Source of the DNA: Planococcus citri
Taxonomy: Eukaryota; Arthropoda; Insecta; Hemiptera; Pseudococcidae
Reading direction: 5' to 3'
Assembly (NCBI RefSeq): GCF_950023065.1
Contig: NC_088677.1
Coordinates: forward strand, 13,782,001-13,846,000
DNA length: 64,000 nucleotides
The stretch's first letter is position 1. Each line of letters begins with the position of its first letter. This document shows, piece after piece, positions 44,881 to 56,207 of the stretch. Below the pieces are notes generated by a model. The model had not been told where the DNA came from. It saw only the letters and a program-made list of their open reading frames with translations, and made no database searches. Both the position numbers and the translations under genes were made by a program.

Positions 44881-46190
44881 AGATCTTTGATAGGTTGATT
44901 ATTAAATTTGAAAATTATATTATGTAGAATTTTGAAAATTTCAGCTCTCATAGGTGGGAAGATAATCAATAATCTTAAATTAAAAATTTTTCTTACCTGA
45001 CGTCTATTTGGTCGTAGTTTTTCTTAAGTCAAATCCAATACAATTTCGATGTTTTGGAAGCTTCATGGAGTTCATTATTTGGTGTCAATAGCGCAAGTTA
45101 ACAATAACTTATACTTAATCCATTGTACATGAGGTGAGTCATTCGTAATAAAATCGAGTCTGGAAATTTCTATCTGGAAGTGACAGAGAAATCGATTCAT
45201 GTAGGTAGCTAAAAATCGAGTTCTGGTTTCATTGTCGAATGTTGCTAAGATGATCATGAGGCAGGTCAGCTTGAAAACCCCTTACGAACGCTTGTAGGAT
45301 TATTTATATCCATGTTCAGCCAAAAAATGGCCAAGATTTCAAGACAGTGAAATAAAATCACTTACCTTTTTGTGAGCCTTCGTTATTTCATAAGTTGTGT
45401 GTGTAGCCATTTTTGCGTTTGTAAGTACTTGACAAAAAGAATATTAGCGAAGGCAGGACTACCAAATGCTGAGATGCCTTTCTCAAACAGGAAGAACTTG
45501 ATACGAGTTCAGTGCAAACTGCTGATCTGTCAATTTAACAAATCCCCTATCTATTCGCATGAGAGAAAACTATGGGTGTCTAGAAATGTACCAAATGAGC
45601 AAAAACTGAAAAATTGTCAAAATGAAAAATTTGACTTGGAGAACTTGTAGAGCATTTTTGTAGCTGAAAATTGCAATTTTTGGCATTGGCCTACCTTGAT
45701 TTTTGAAAGATCTATGCAACATTTAAGTTTTGACACAAATCAATTTTTCTGAAAATTGTTTTCAAAATAAAAAGTTCCATCAAATTTTACAGAAATTGGT
45801 CTGTTTTAAAACTGCAAAGTTGCATAGATACATATTTCAAAAATGAAGGGAGGCCAATGGCAAAAATTGCAATTTTCAGCTAAAAAAATGTTTTACAAGT
45901 TCTCCAAGTCAACTTTTTCATTTTGACAATTTTTCATTTTTTGCTCATTTGGTACACTTTGGACACCCGCAGTTTCCTCCCTCGAATATGTAGAGGGTCT
46001 CATAGGTGGCGCACCCTGTCTGACCCCAAATTTTGTCCTCTATACGATGCTGGTTTCAAAAATTTACTTGCATTTGACTCAGTTTGGGAGCAATTTTGAA
46101 TTTTACAAACAGTGTGACATTAGCTGTTCTGGTTCTGGAGCCTTCGACGTGGTTTTCCATTTTTATAGAACTTTGGAATTGTTCCAGTGG
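44881..46190. repeat. 1.3-kb tandem duplication, copy 1 (A-B-T)
   Basis: Module A is at 44890-45010, module B at 45050-45370, and a new module T follows at 45380-46130. Matching words in copy 2 are offset by 1312 bp in A (44923 and 46235), 1308 bp at GAGAAAAC (45563 and 46871) and 1302 bp at CTCGAATA (45981 and 47283). So the whole unit is duplicated head to tail. Short ORFs in T (45372-45650 and its partner) are similar only because the DNA is duplicated. Confidence 0.8.
45544..45997. repeat. Long palindrome (about 450 bp), copy 1
   Basis: The left arm runs from CCCCTATCTATTCG inward and the right arm ends CGAATATGTAGAGGG. The arms also share GTACCAAATGAGCAAAAA, GAGAACTTGTA and GCTGAAAATTGCAATTTTTG as inverted copies. 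Only a short centre near 45760-45775 is unpaired. The arms are about 200 bp each and clearly similar but not identical. An RNA copy could fold into a long hairpin. Confidence 0.8.
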
Positions 46191-47440
46191 GCGTAGAAAC
46201 TGAATTATGGCTTATTAAATTTGAAATTATAATATGTAGAATTTTGAAAATTTCAGCTCTCATAGACGTAGAGATAATCAATAATCATAAATTTAAAATT
46301 TTTCTTACCTATGTCTATTTGGTTGGAGTTTTTTATATTGTGTTAGATAAATTAATTAGGGTTTGGATGTTAGCATCATGGAGTTCATTTGGTGTCAATA
46401 GCACCAATTAACAATATCATCCATTGTACATGAGGTGAGTCATTTGTAATAAAATCTAGTCTGGAATTCCATCGCGAAGTGATAGCGAAATCGATTTATG
46501 CAGCTAAAAATCGAGTTCTGGTTTCATTCTCAAATGCTGCTAAGATTATCGTGAAGCAGGTCAGCTTGAAAACCCCTTACAAACGCTTGTATAGGATTAT
46601 TTATATCCATGTTCAGCCAAAAAATGGCCAAGATTTTAAGACAGTGAAATAAAATCACTTACTTTTTTGTGAATCTTCGTTATTTCATATCGGTGGTCCA
46701 TTGCAACTGTTCGTTTGTGGGTACCTATACTTGACAAAAAGAATAGGCCTATCAGCGAAGGCAGAACTACCAAGTCCTGAGATGGCTTTCTCAAACAGGA
46801 AGAACTTAATAGAGTTCAGTGCAAAATGCATGATCTGTCAATTTATCAAATCTCCAATATATTCACATGGGAGAAAACTATTGGTGTCTAAAAGTGTTTC
46901 AATGAGCAAAAACTGAAAAATTGTCAAAATGAAAAATTTGACGCGAGGAACTTGCAGAGCATTTTTAAACTGAAAATTGCAATTTTTGGCATTAGCCTAC
47001 CTTCATTTTTGAAAGATCTATGCAACGTTAAAGTTTTGAAACAGATCAATTTTTCTGAAAAAATTTTCAAAATGAGAAGTTCAATCAAATTTTACCAAAA
47101 TTGGTCTGTTTTAAAACTGAAAAGTTGCATAGATCTTTCAAAAATGAAGGGAGGCCAACGCCAAAAATTGCAATTTTCAGCTTAAAAAAATGTTTTATAA
47201 GTTCCCCAAGTCAAATTTTTCATTTTAACAATATTTCATTTTTTGCTCATTTGGTACACTTTGTACACTTGTAGTTTCCTCCCTCGAATATGTAGAGGGT
47301 CTCGTTGGTGGCGCACCGTGTCTGACTCCAAATTTTGTTTTTTATACGATGCTGGTTTCAAAAATTTACTATTTGACTCAGTTTGGGAGCAATTTTGAAT
47401 TTTACCAAATAGTGTGACATTAACAATTTATTCTGAAAAT
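46191..47440. repeat. 1.3-kb tandem duplication, copy 2 (A-B-T)
   Basis: Module A is at 46195-46320, B at 46380-46690 and T at 46700-47440, in the same order as copy 1. The same junction phrase, GGTCTC(A/G)TNGGTGGCGCACC, follows both palindromes. The two copies differ by scattered substitutions and small indels, so the duplication is not recent. Confidence 0.8.
46852..47298. repeat. Long palindrome (about 450 bp), copy 2
   Basis: This is the duplicate of the palindrome at 45544-45997. The arms again share GCTGAAAATTGCAATTTT and the GATCTATGCAAC/GTTGCATAGATC pair on either side of the centre. Both arms have diverged from copy 1, yet pairing within the copy is kept. Confidence 0.75.
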
Positions 47441-47449
47441 GGCTGTAAA

Positions 47450-49080
47450 TATGGACAACATTAGACGCCCACTAGAAAAAAAGGTCAAAAATTAGTGCTA
47501 CTTCGTGCAAAAAACAATAATATTTTTCTATCTAGCACTAACAGAAATCACATATCCACAATTTAAACCCATTTTGAATACCAGAACACTTACAGCTTCA
47601 ATTTACTGTCTTCTTTCAATATTCCCCTCTCCCAACCCCCAAATTGATGTCCTCTGATGAGAAAATAATTCCCTATTTTTTATTTTTTCTATTTTCAAAA
47701 AAGTCACGCTGCGGCCATGGGCTCCTCAATTTTCTAAAATTATTGTGAAATTTTTAAATTCCAAGTTCTATGTATTATCACTAAAAAGTCCCTTCGCGAA
47801 TGAAATAAATCTCTTGATGATTTTAGCTCCCTTCCTAAAAAAGCAAGCTGACCCCCTGGAATAGCTGAAATTTGCACTTATTTTTCTATGAGGGAAATCC
47901 TTGTAAAATTAGTTTTTTTTGGTCATTACTAATGAATGCTGCTGCAAATTGTTCATTTGCATACTTGCAATGAATTGTAACAACGCACGAGCCCCCTCTC
48001 CCCTTGATGATTTTGATGATCTTTTTGATGTAGAGTTTTTTAAAAATACGCGAGGTAAAATAGCGGTTATTTTTTTTATTCAAAAAATCGCCAAGACGTT
48101 AATTATGAATCGATTTTGATTTTTTATAAAAAATAATCTTCGAAGCCTCCTCTATCGCTTCATAGGGTGTTCAATTTTGAAAAAAAAAAAGTCATTCCTA
48201 TTTGACTGTTTGTATTTGAAACAAGGTCCCAAAAAAGGCAGTTTTTCAGGAGGTACCATTTACGGATCATGCAAAATATTAACAAAAGTTTTAACTTTTC
48301 TTTTCACACTCGAGTTCGTGTAGTAACAATAGAACCATATTGAACGATTTTCATCATCAAAATGCATGAATGTCGACGTTGGAGAAATTTTAACTGTGAA
48401 AAAAAATACTTACTTTTTTTTCATACGGCAACAAGAAAATACTGTAGTCTAACGTCACATTCAATTCATCGGAATTCGGAAATGAATAATACATATTTGC
48501 AATTTAATTCAAGCACCTGGCCAAATACACAAAATTAGCAGTATTAGACTTCTTAATGTGAAATACGAATTTTGAACTACTCTATGGTGCCAACTTGGTT
48601 GTCTTTGGAGGGGGCTCATATCGTCTTGAGAGTTCATTTTACTCGAAAGAGACATTTCAGAGATATTAAAACGTGAAACTTTTGAATTTTACAAATTTTT
48701 CATTGAAGTTGGATTTTTAAATTTTTTGAAAATTGAGAGGTCCATCTCGGGGCTGCTCGAGGTTCTCAAAAATAGAAGAAAAAAATAGGGAATCATTTTT
48801 TCACCAGAGGTCGCCACTTTGAGGGTTGGGAGCAGAAGAAACCGCATTTTTGCCATGTAGTTAAGGGCCACCTTAATTAGTTGGGTTGAAAAAAAATTGA
48901 AAACTCCATACTTTTGCTCTCTCAACCTTGATGGAAAGTTCATCTGTATGAAAAGTGACTTCGAAAAAAATATCTGCCAAGCGATTTATTGGGTGAGAAA
49001 GTATTAAACTGAGAGAATAATATCGCCAGATAAGAAAAGGAAAAAATCAACTCACCAGGGCTATACGTAATTATATATTC
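47450..49080. repeat. Fold-back repeat, long copy
   Basis: No gene. Imperfect inverted arms of about 270 bp lie at about 47620-47890 and 48550-48845. They pair ATTCCCTATTTTTTATTTTT with AAAAAAATAGGGAATCATTT, and a TCCCTTCG...CTCTTGATGATTTTAG stretch with its inverted, diverged partner. The interior (47890-48550) has no recognised feature. Short text such as CTTCATAGGGTGTTCAATTT (48159 onward) returns in the second copy. Confidence 0.65.
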
Positions 49081-49389
49081 TTTCGATCTGCATTGTCTTG
49101 ATCTCTTTTGCTCACCCTTCCTGCTTGTTGATTGGTTGTCAAGTATTTCTTACATCATCCTGATACTGATTTATTATTGTCTATGTATCTCTTTCTCCCT
49201 ATTATTGTTTATTGAGACCTTTACATAATTCTTTTTGTGTTAATTGATTGTATTAATTTATATTCACGTAGAATGAGAAGGCTGTTTTTGATTTTTTTTT
49301 CACTTTTTCGAGGGTCTTGCATTTTGCATGACTTACGAAAATGATACACAGATTTTGAACCTGTTCATAAGTTGTGCAAAATGACTTGG
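49081..49389. other. AT-rich spacer
   Basis: T-rich sequence between the two copies of the fold-back repeat. I see no ORF, repeat module or motif in it. Confidence 0.5.
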
Positions 49390-50315
49390 GTGACACCCAC
49401 GAAAAAAAGGTCAACAATTAGTGCAAATTTGCGCAAGAAAAATTGATATTTTTCTATCTAGCACTAACAGAAATCACATATCCACAATTTAAACACATTT
49501 TGGATACCAGCTCATTAATAATTACAGCTTCAATTTGCTGTCTTCTTTCAATATTCAATAGTCAACGATCTTACCTTGAATACATAGAACCTTCTTCAGT
49601 ATTGAAAATTCAAATAAATGACCAAAATCTGTGTTGGTAATCTTTTGTAAGGTACCTATCTCTATCTTCGAAGCCTCCTCTATTGCTTCATAGGGTGTTC
49701 AATTTTGAAGAAAAAAAAATAAGGTAATTTTTATTTGAAACAAGGTCCCAAAAAAAAGCAGTTTTTCGGGAGGTACCAATTATGGATCATCAAAATGCAT
49801 AAATGTCGACGTTGGAAAAATTTCAACTGTGAAAAAAAAGCTTACTTTTTTAATGCGGCAGTGAGAAAATCGTTAGAAAAAATGAAGCACTAAGCCAAAA
49901 GGGGGCTAATATTGTCTTGAGAGTTCATTTCACTCGAAAGAGACTTTTTAGAGGTATTAAAGCGTAAAATTTTTGAATTTTAAAAATTTTTCATTGAAGT
50001 TGGATTTTTTGAAAGTTTGAAAATTGAGAGGTCCATTACGGGGCTGCTCGAGATTCTAAAAAATGGAAGAAATAAAAAATAGGGAATTATTTTCTCACCA
50101 GAGGTCACCACTTTGAGGATTGGGAGCAGAAGAAACCGCAATTTTTCCCCTGTAGTTAAGGGCTACCCTAATTATAGTGGAAAGTTCATTTGTATGAAAA
50201 GTGACTTCGAAAAAAATCTGCCAAGAGGTTTATTGGGTGAAAAGTATTAAACTGAGAGAATAATATCGCCAGATGAGAGAAAGAAAAAATCAACTCACCA
50301 GGACTACACGTAATT
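49390..50315. repeat. Fold-back repeat, shortened direct copy
   Basis: It repeats the outer parts of 47450-49080 in the same orientation. The word CACTAACAGAAATCACATAT is in both. The offset falls from about 1925 bp at the left to 1240 bp at the right, so about 700 bp is missing here in several deletions. A third of the left inverted arm is gone, so this copy cannot fold back as the first can. Confidence 0.65.
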
Positions 50316-51698
50316 ATAAGGTGTATAATACTACGTAAATACAACCCAAATATACGTGTGTAGAAAATACATTGCCTACGAGCATTCTTATTATTTCAAG
50401 TGTCAGCGCCTGCGTTTTGGTAATATCAATAGGTAGGTACTGGTAATATAATATCTTGTAGATATAATGCTTAGGCCATTTGATATGCCCTAACAACTTC
50501 ATTCTGATTGTGTGTGCACAATAATTAGGCATTAATCAGACATATGTACGAGTATATAGAAAATAAAGTCCGTAAAATTAATGAAAAAAATTCAAAAACG
50601 TGTTTTTCATTTTCAAGTTAGATATATGTAATATAACTTATCAACACAAAAAAATTTTTGTTGAAAAAACTTATTTTCATTTTGTAAATTTTAAAATTTG
50701 AGACCCCAGTAGAAAAGTGACGATTCAAGATTGGCGATCCAAAATGTTTTCTACAGTCTTTTGATGTTACAAGATTATACTCACAACTTTTCATCGAATT
50801 CCTCTCCAATTTCCTCAGAAAATGTCGAATTCGACCCACCCCAGTGCTTCCAATAAGGGTCGAAAGTGCCAAATTCATGCGCATTTTAGTTTTTGCAATC
50901 TAAATGCACCTCGATTGACGATCTACTTGAGCAATTCAGGTTTCTCATCTTCATGTGGCGTATGTACTGGGTCAATCTGATGGCATTTTCACTGCCTACC
51001 TAGTTATTGCTTGACGGAACATCGCACCTGTAATTCTGTCTAACTCATTTAGCAGAGCAACTAAATCCTGCAACAAAATTTACAATTTGAGATTAATGAA
51101 TGAAACGCTAGACTAGTTCTACCTGGCGTTTCATTGCAGTAAACGTGGTTGGCTATCGCGATTTTTCTCGTTTTACCTCCCTTGATAAACATCTCAGAAT
51201 TTGAGAAAAATTTTGCAAAAAATACTTTAAAGATTGAAAAAATTAGAAAAAATTACCTACTTACCTACCTTTCACCTAGCATCGGGTGTTGATAAAAGAG
51301 ATATAGTTTGCGTCGTTTTCTTTCTTATGCACACGTGCTATAAATGGCTATCAATCACATTGAATGTTTTGATTCCCTTTATCGTAGGGATCGCTTGGAA
51401 TGCCATTCTATGAAATTAAATCTGTTGAATTTAATTTTGACCTGAAAAAAAAAATAATTAGTAATTACTGGTGAAATTCTAGTATTCGTTAGTAGAAAGT
51501 GTAAAAATTGGTCAAAACTTCTCCGAGTTACTCTACATTCGATAAAATCAGCATCTTATTTTCAGGAACGTCCTCTCTATTGGTGCTCCTTAGGGTGGAG
51601 CGACTTTGACTTTTTTTTGGTTGGAAAATTGGAGGGGATTCGATAAAAGGTTGTAGGCTGACTTCAAAAGACGACAGGAAACATTTTTGGATCCCATA
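50316..51698. other. Low-repeat stretch with an inverted pair of CACCC-type ends
   Basis: Mostly AT-rich with no gene seen. Text at about 50785-50860 (CGAATTCCTCTCCAATTTCC ... CACCCCAGTGCTTCCAATAA) is an inverted, diverged copy of 51560-51650 (read in reverse: CGAATCCCCTCCAATTTTCC ... CACCCTAAGGAGCACCAATA). A third related copy in the first orientation is at 52670-52725. These look like ends of a decayed DNA transposon of about 0.85 kb (50785-51650). Its interior holds no ORF. Confidence 0.4.
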
Positions 51699-52140
51699 GG
51701 GTAAATGTGCCTAAGTTTGCGCGCTTCCTAAGATTGCGCAGTAACGATTTCTCAGAACCAGTGAGAGTTACAACATTTGATACTGCCTTTACTTGAAAGA
51801 AGAATCAAAATGACCATACTTAATGATTTTTGGTGATGGTAGCACCAATTGTTGCCAACTGACAAGCGAAAAACTTTTTTTCAATTTTTTTTATAACTTT
51901 TCCAATAAAAGCAACACGCGACGATTTTTATGGAAATGGCAGTAGAAATCTAAATAAGCTATTTTTAGATTCGTCATTGTCTGGGGATTATAACAATCAC
52001 ATATTTCAAGTGTTTTCTGCTTTAATTAGGTTTCAATTTTTCAATTTTTTAAAAAAACACCCCTGTGCCTAAGATTGCGATTTTTATTTTTTGCTACTTT
52101 TCTAGACTAATAATGATACTTTTCGAAATTTTCATCAAGA
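51697..52140. mobile_element. Fragment related to the TA-target element at 13183
   Basis: After a TA (51697-51698) the sequence GGGTAAATGTGCCTAAGTTT aligns with the left end of the 13183 element (GGGGAAAGTCCCCTAAAAGT). In both, GCGC follows, and a second CCTAA(T/G)A-type motif ending TGCGCAG comes soon after. A further CCTAAGATTGCG occurs about 370 bp in, where the 13183 element has its next GTGCGCA. The right half is absent, and the family has clearly diverged. Confidence 0.45.
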
Positions 52141-52194
52141 ATTCACTAGATTAAGCATAGCAATTAAAGGGGGTTCCTCAAATTACCTTTAACT

Positions 52195-52620
52195 GATAGG
52201 GCGAACGCAACCCGGACAGGATTTAGGGTACATCTCCTGCCTCAACACTGTACACGTTCCCTGCTCGTCGGGGTGCTACTAATACTAAGCACGTCGCAGG
52301 GTATTGGTTGGTAGATACACATTCAATTGGGTCGCCATCCCTTAGATCCGGAACGAAAAGGGATGCTTCCAGAGCACCATTGATTAATCGACATAACGTA
52401 ATCAATGTTCACATCAACAATATATACATATTAACCTCGCGATGGGTTATATCAAAAAGCGGGCGGATTAGATCCATAAGGGATTAATCGGCGTTAATTA
52501 CTGAGGGTAGGAACCGAACAACGAATTAGCACTTGCAATTACCGAAACGAAGCACAGAACCATCCTTAAGGGGGCTCATACTTAGTGGATAGATTTTACG
52601 TTAAGTTACATTGTGTGCAA
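52195..52620. other. GC-richer island of unknown origin
   Basis: This stretch is visibly less AT-rich than everything within kilobases, with words such as GCAACCCGGACAGG and CCCTGCTCGTCGGGGTGC. A minus-strand frame, 52405-52223 (60 codons, ending AGNVYSVEAGDVP), uses GC-rich codons and could be a fragment of a coding exon or transposon gene. Neither end has a recognisable boundary. I could not assign it to rRNA, tRNA or a known element. Confidence 0.35.
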
Positions 52621-52720
52621 AATGCACTGAAAACCGATCTCTACGGAGTTAAGGCATATCTGCTCCTTACAAATTTCCCCAGAAAAAGTCGAAGTCAACC
52701 CACCCCAGTGCTCCTAATAA

Positions 52721-54779
52721 GGTTTGTTCTCTTATGTATTAAAGGAATTTGAAATTGGGAAAAATCAATAAATTGAGTTGATATTAGACAATGAAAAATT
52801 TCCCAACTCTGATTTCCGGATACTGTTTAATGATCCCGTAATCAAAAATTATGCTTTATTGTCTCCCTAGTAGTGATCTAATCCTCTTATATGTAGGTAT
52901 CGAGGTTTTCAAATGAGGAAAAAAAATAATAAACTTACTTACGCTTAGATCGCTAATTTTTTTCGTTTTAGCTCGTAATATGATCGATGCCGTTTTTTTA
53001 AAATTGGGAAGGGGCTGTCGATTCCAAAAAAAAAAAAAAAAAAAAAAATGATTGAAATATAATCATTAACTCTTATTAGATCTTCATCTCGGGTTGTTTT
53101 TGAATTGTCAATAATGATCAAGCAATTGGCACCATTTAATTCCAAAACATTTGTCCAGTTTATTGTTCAATTTGTGTTACGATATTCCACACTAATTCAG
53201 ATTACGATAAGACGAATCCCTTTCACGATCTATTCGGTAATGGACCGACGACAATGGTACAATCAAGATTTAATAATACTCCACTAACAATACGAATGAA
53301 AAGAATGGGTAGGAATAAATGTGTAAAAACAATTAAAACTATACGTGGCTTTCTAATTACCTACTTACTTGTGATACGAACGAAATCCCTTTTGACAACA
53401 GGGACCATCTAAAAGCTGAAATTATACACATGTACGTACCTATATGATGAATTAATGACTGAAAGATTGAAATCTACCTACTCCGACTGCTCATCATCTA
53501 CCTTCAGTGCTTGATCTTTATTCGCCACTTTTTTCTTGCGGTGTTGGGTTTGTTATACTTACTTGCAGAACTTTTTTCATGCAAATTTTTCTATAACTAT
53601 TAACTGGTGGTAAATTTCAGACTTCTCAGTTTGCGCAGGTTAGGAGAACCATCATATGCATCTGCTATCCGAAGTTTGGTTTATATCTTAAAATAGTTTC
53701 CAATTTACGATTTTTCCTTAGGACCAAAACAGTTGTGTTGAAAGACTCTTGGGGGGAAAAAAACTGAAAAAATGTGATGAAAAATCGCCAACTTTTAAAC
53801 AGCCTTCTTCTAAAAAAAAAAACAAAAAAACAACCACACCTCCTTGTACATTTTCCCTCAGTCAACTTCACAGAGGAAAAATAGACATGAGAAAATTAGG
53901 TAAGATCGTAAATGGATAATGTACTTATATTGTACAGAAGAAGAGAACATGGATGAGTTCAGAGTTAGATATGAAAATTGATAGGTAACGTACTAATCTA
54001 CTACATATTTCACTAATATTTAAAATGAATGATCTCAAAGAATTACTTTAATTTTGAGATCAAAAATTTAAATTTGAGAGCTATTTACACTGACCAAAAA
54101 TGGTCAGAAATTACAACCATGATGGTTATATACCAGAAGATCTATTGAACAAAAAACACATTATGGTGAACAAACAGTATAGGTTATATGTAGGTATGTA
54201 GAAGCAGAATTCTAGAATAAATATTTTTACTTACCTACTCACATAGATTATCGATATATTTGACTTCGATAGCCATAGTAATTGTCTATTAGATAGGTTA
54301 GTAAACAATTAAGAATTGATTCGCAACAGTAGCACTGCCTGTAATCTATTTGACATATCAATTCTTCCCCCAGCAAAAGTTGAAAGTCTCTTGAGGGTGT
54401 AGAAATTTGATATGTACAATGAAACATAATAAATATCTAAATACAAAATAAAAACATGAACGAAAATTAAAAAAATAATAATAACAAAATTGACATCTCT
54501 AAAAATAAAATATGTTACCTATCATTAATCAACCAGGTAAGGAATTACCAATTAAAAAAATATTGAATAAAAATAAAAAACATACATACATATAATACAA
54601 AAGTTTCCAGGTAAAATAAACTAAATATTTACAAATCAAACTCTGGTATTATAGACAAGATTTATTGATGACGAAGTGAAATAAATAACTGCAAGAATGG
54701 CTACCTGTACCTATCTAAACAATGAACACATTAAATACACATAATGCTGATTTGGGACATGTGAAATAATAACAACAGA
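52721..54779. other. AT-rich low-repeat stretch
   Basis: No gene, module or long repeat is recognised. A 23-base poly(A) run lies at 53026-53048. The stretch 54420-54640 is very A-rich simple sequence. On the minus strand near 53560-53480 a 22-residue frame ends KVDDEQSE and stops. It looks coding in composition but has no acceptor I trust. Confidence 0.5.
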
Positions 54780-55064
54780 GCCACCCTAAGAAATTAGACG
54801 ATGAAGTAAAGCGGCAAAAGCTCGAGTCGGGCATTCCTTTTCATAACCCCTTTCCTTTACTTCGTCAAGTTCAAATTAACTCACGATCGTATGAAACTCT
54901 CAAAAGTGTCCTCGATTTTGTAGATCTATGACACCTCAGTTATAATGATCAATCGATCTTCATGTTAGAATATTAGATCATATTCTTACAATTCTTCCTT
55001 CTTGAATTTCAAAGACTTGGTTTGTTAATTTGAAGAAAATACGAAATAGATATGGCGTACTTAC
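54780..55064. repeat. Leading edge of the 55-64-kb array
   Basis: The text GAGCCACCCT...AATTAGA and the later TTTTGTAGATCTATGACAC, CGATCAATCGATC-like and AAATACGAAATAGATATGG words also appear near 57435-57700, 60130-60420 and 62800-63020. On the minus strand this is the presumed intron side of the repeat unit. The conserved donor lies at 55059-55064. Confidence 0.6.
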
Positions 55065-56207
55065 CTTTTTGAAAAATATTTTTAGTTTTATTGAAAGAAT
55101 AATAATAGAAACAATAATAATTTTATTTGTAAAAAATTAGTTGTATGTACCTACTACCTACCTAGTTTTTTTTGTTCTTTCAAAAACATTTCTCAAATTA
55201 ATTTTTTAGTTTTATTTTTATTTTTTAAAAAAATGAAAAAAAAACTCACTGACAAATTTAAGGTTACTGAAATATTATGTATTCTGACTAGGGTACTAAA
55301 TACTCCATTGAAAAATGGTGTTTTATCCTCCTAGTGGCCCGGAGTGAAACTAAATTTTACCACAAGCATCTGATTTGCTGATTTGAATCTTGCGGACGCA
55401 CAAGATTCAAACCAGTTATAAACCGACCAATCAGAGCATTTTTGATCAGAGTTAGTTTCAAACCAGGCCGTTCAGATCGCGCTATTATTGCGACAAAAAC
55501 GCTCAATTGTATTTTAAATGAAGTTGCCAGTATTGTTAGTTGATAGTATTTGACTTGGGTCAGTCTCAGTATGGCATCCAACATCCAACAACCCTGCTTC
55601 GTTGTAATTTTCTTGTAAGATCGGATTTAAATCAACAGGGTTGAAACATATCCCCATTTCTGCATTCTTTTTGATATTAATTACAATGGGATTAATGTAA
55701 GTACATAGGTAGAATCAGATGGCTCAATAACATTGATTGCATGATTTTAATCTCTCTACTGTACCGCATCCATCATTTTCTTAGAGATGGGTTATATTTT
55801 CCGCATAAGCGGTTAACTTTTTATTCAATTTTCGTTAAAATATAATGTTTTTAAGATGAAAATGAAAAAAATTCCAGCCAGACTCGAAGGGAACGTATCT
55901 TAATTTTTTTAAAACTTGAAAGGTTTCCTGGCTTCACTTCAGTTCGAATTCTGAGGCCAGCAATTAAGTATGTAATAATGACTCGCTCTCCTTCTCTTCT
56001 TCCCCTTAGCCAAAATGTAAGTATTTATTATGCTCTCAGAAAGTTTGTAGTTTTTCCCAACTATATAGACAAAAGAACCAGAAGTAAGCACTCCATTTTT
56101 ACCAAACTTCTTTTCCTTGGCAAGTTTTAAGGCAATCTCATCGTAGTTTGAGAATGAATAATTGCTCTGCAAGAATTTGTGGATTGACGATGTCGTTGTG
56201 ATCACCT
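55065..56207 (-). pseudogene. Decayed exon-like block, array copy 1
   Basis: Read on the minus strand, the block starts after TTGTATCAG (acceptor, 56208-56216) and ends at AAAAAG/GTAAGTAC (donor, 55059-55064). In order it carries a QIIVEQ-like segment with one inserted T, which shifts the frame into FSNYDEIALKLAKEKK. After it come KPGNLSSFKKIK (about 55905) and GWNFFHFHLKNI (55884-55849). An 88-codon ORF (56205-55939) results from the shifted frame. Compared with other copies it contains unrelated sequence between 55080 and 55850. No family is recognised. Confidence 0.45.
55382..55411. other. Perfect 11-bp hairpin
   Basis: TTTGAATCTTG (55382-55392) and CAAGATTCAAA (55401-55411) pair perfectly around an 8-base loop. 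The surrounding stretch, 55340-55620, is not part of the array repeat and is less AT-rich than its neighbours. Function is unknown. Confidence 0.5.

Noticed and set aside
45372..45650. Similar ORFs of 92 and 71 codons in the two 1.3-kb copies (45372 and 46701)
   Set aside because: The similarity follows from the tandem duplication. Frames are not kept better than the DNA, and the ORF runs into the palindrome arm.
53480..53560. 22-residue minus-strand frame ending KVDDEQSE before a stop, as a terminal exon
   Set aside because: It looks coding, but there is no convincing acceptor (a stop lies just upstream) and no linked exon. Too short to support.
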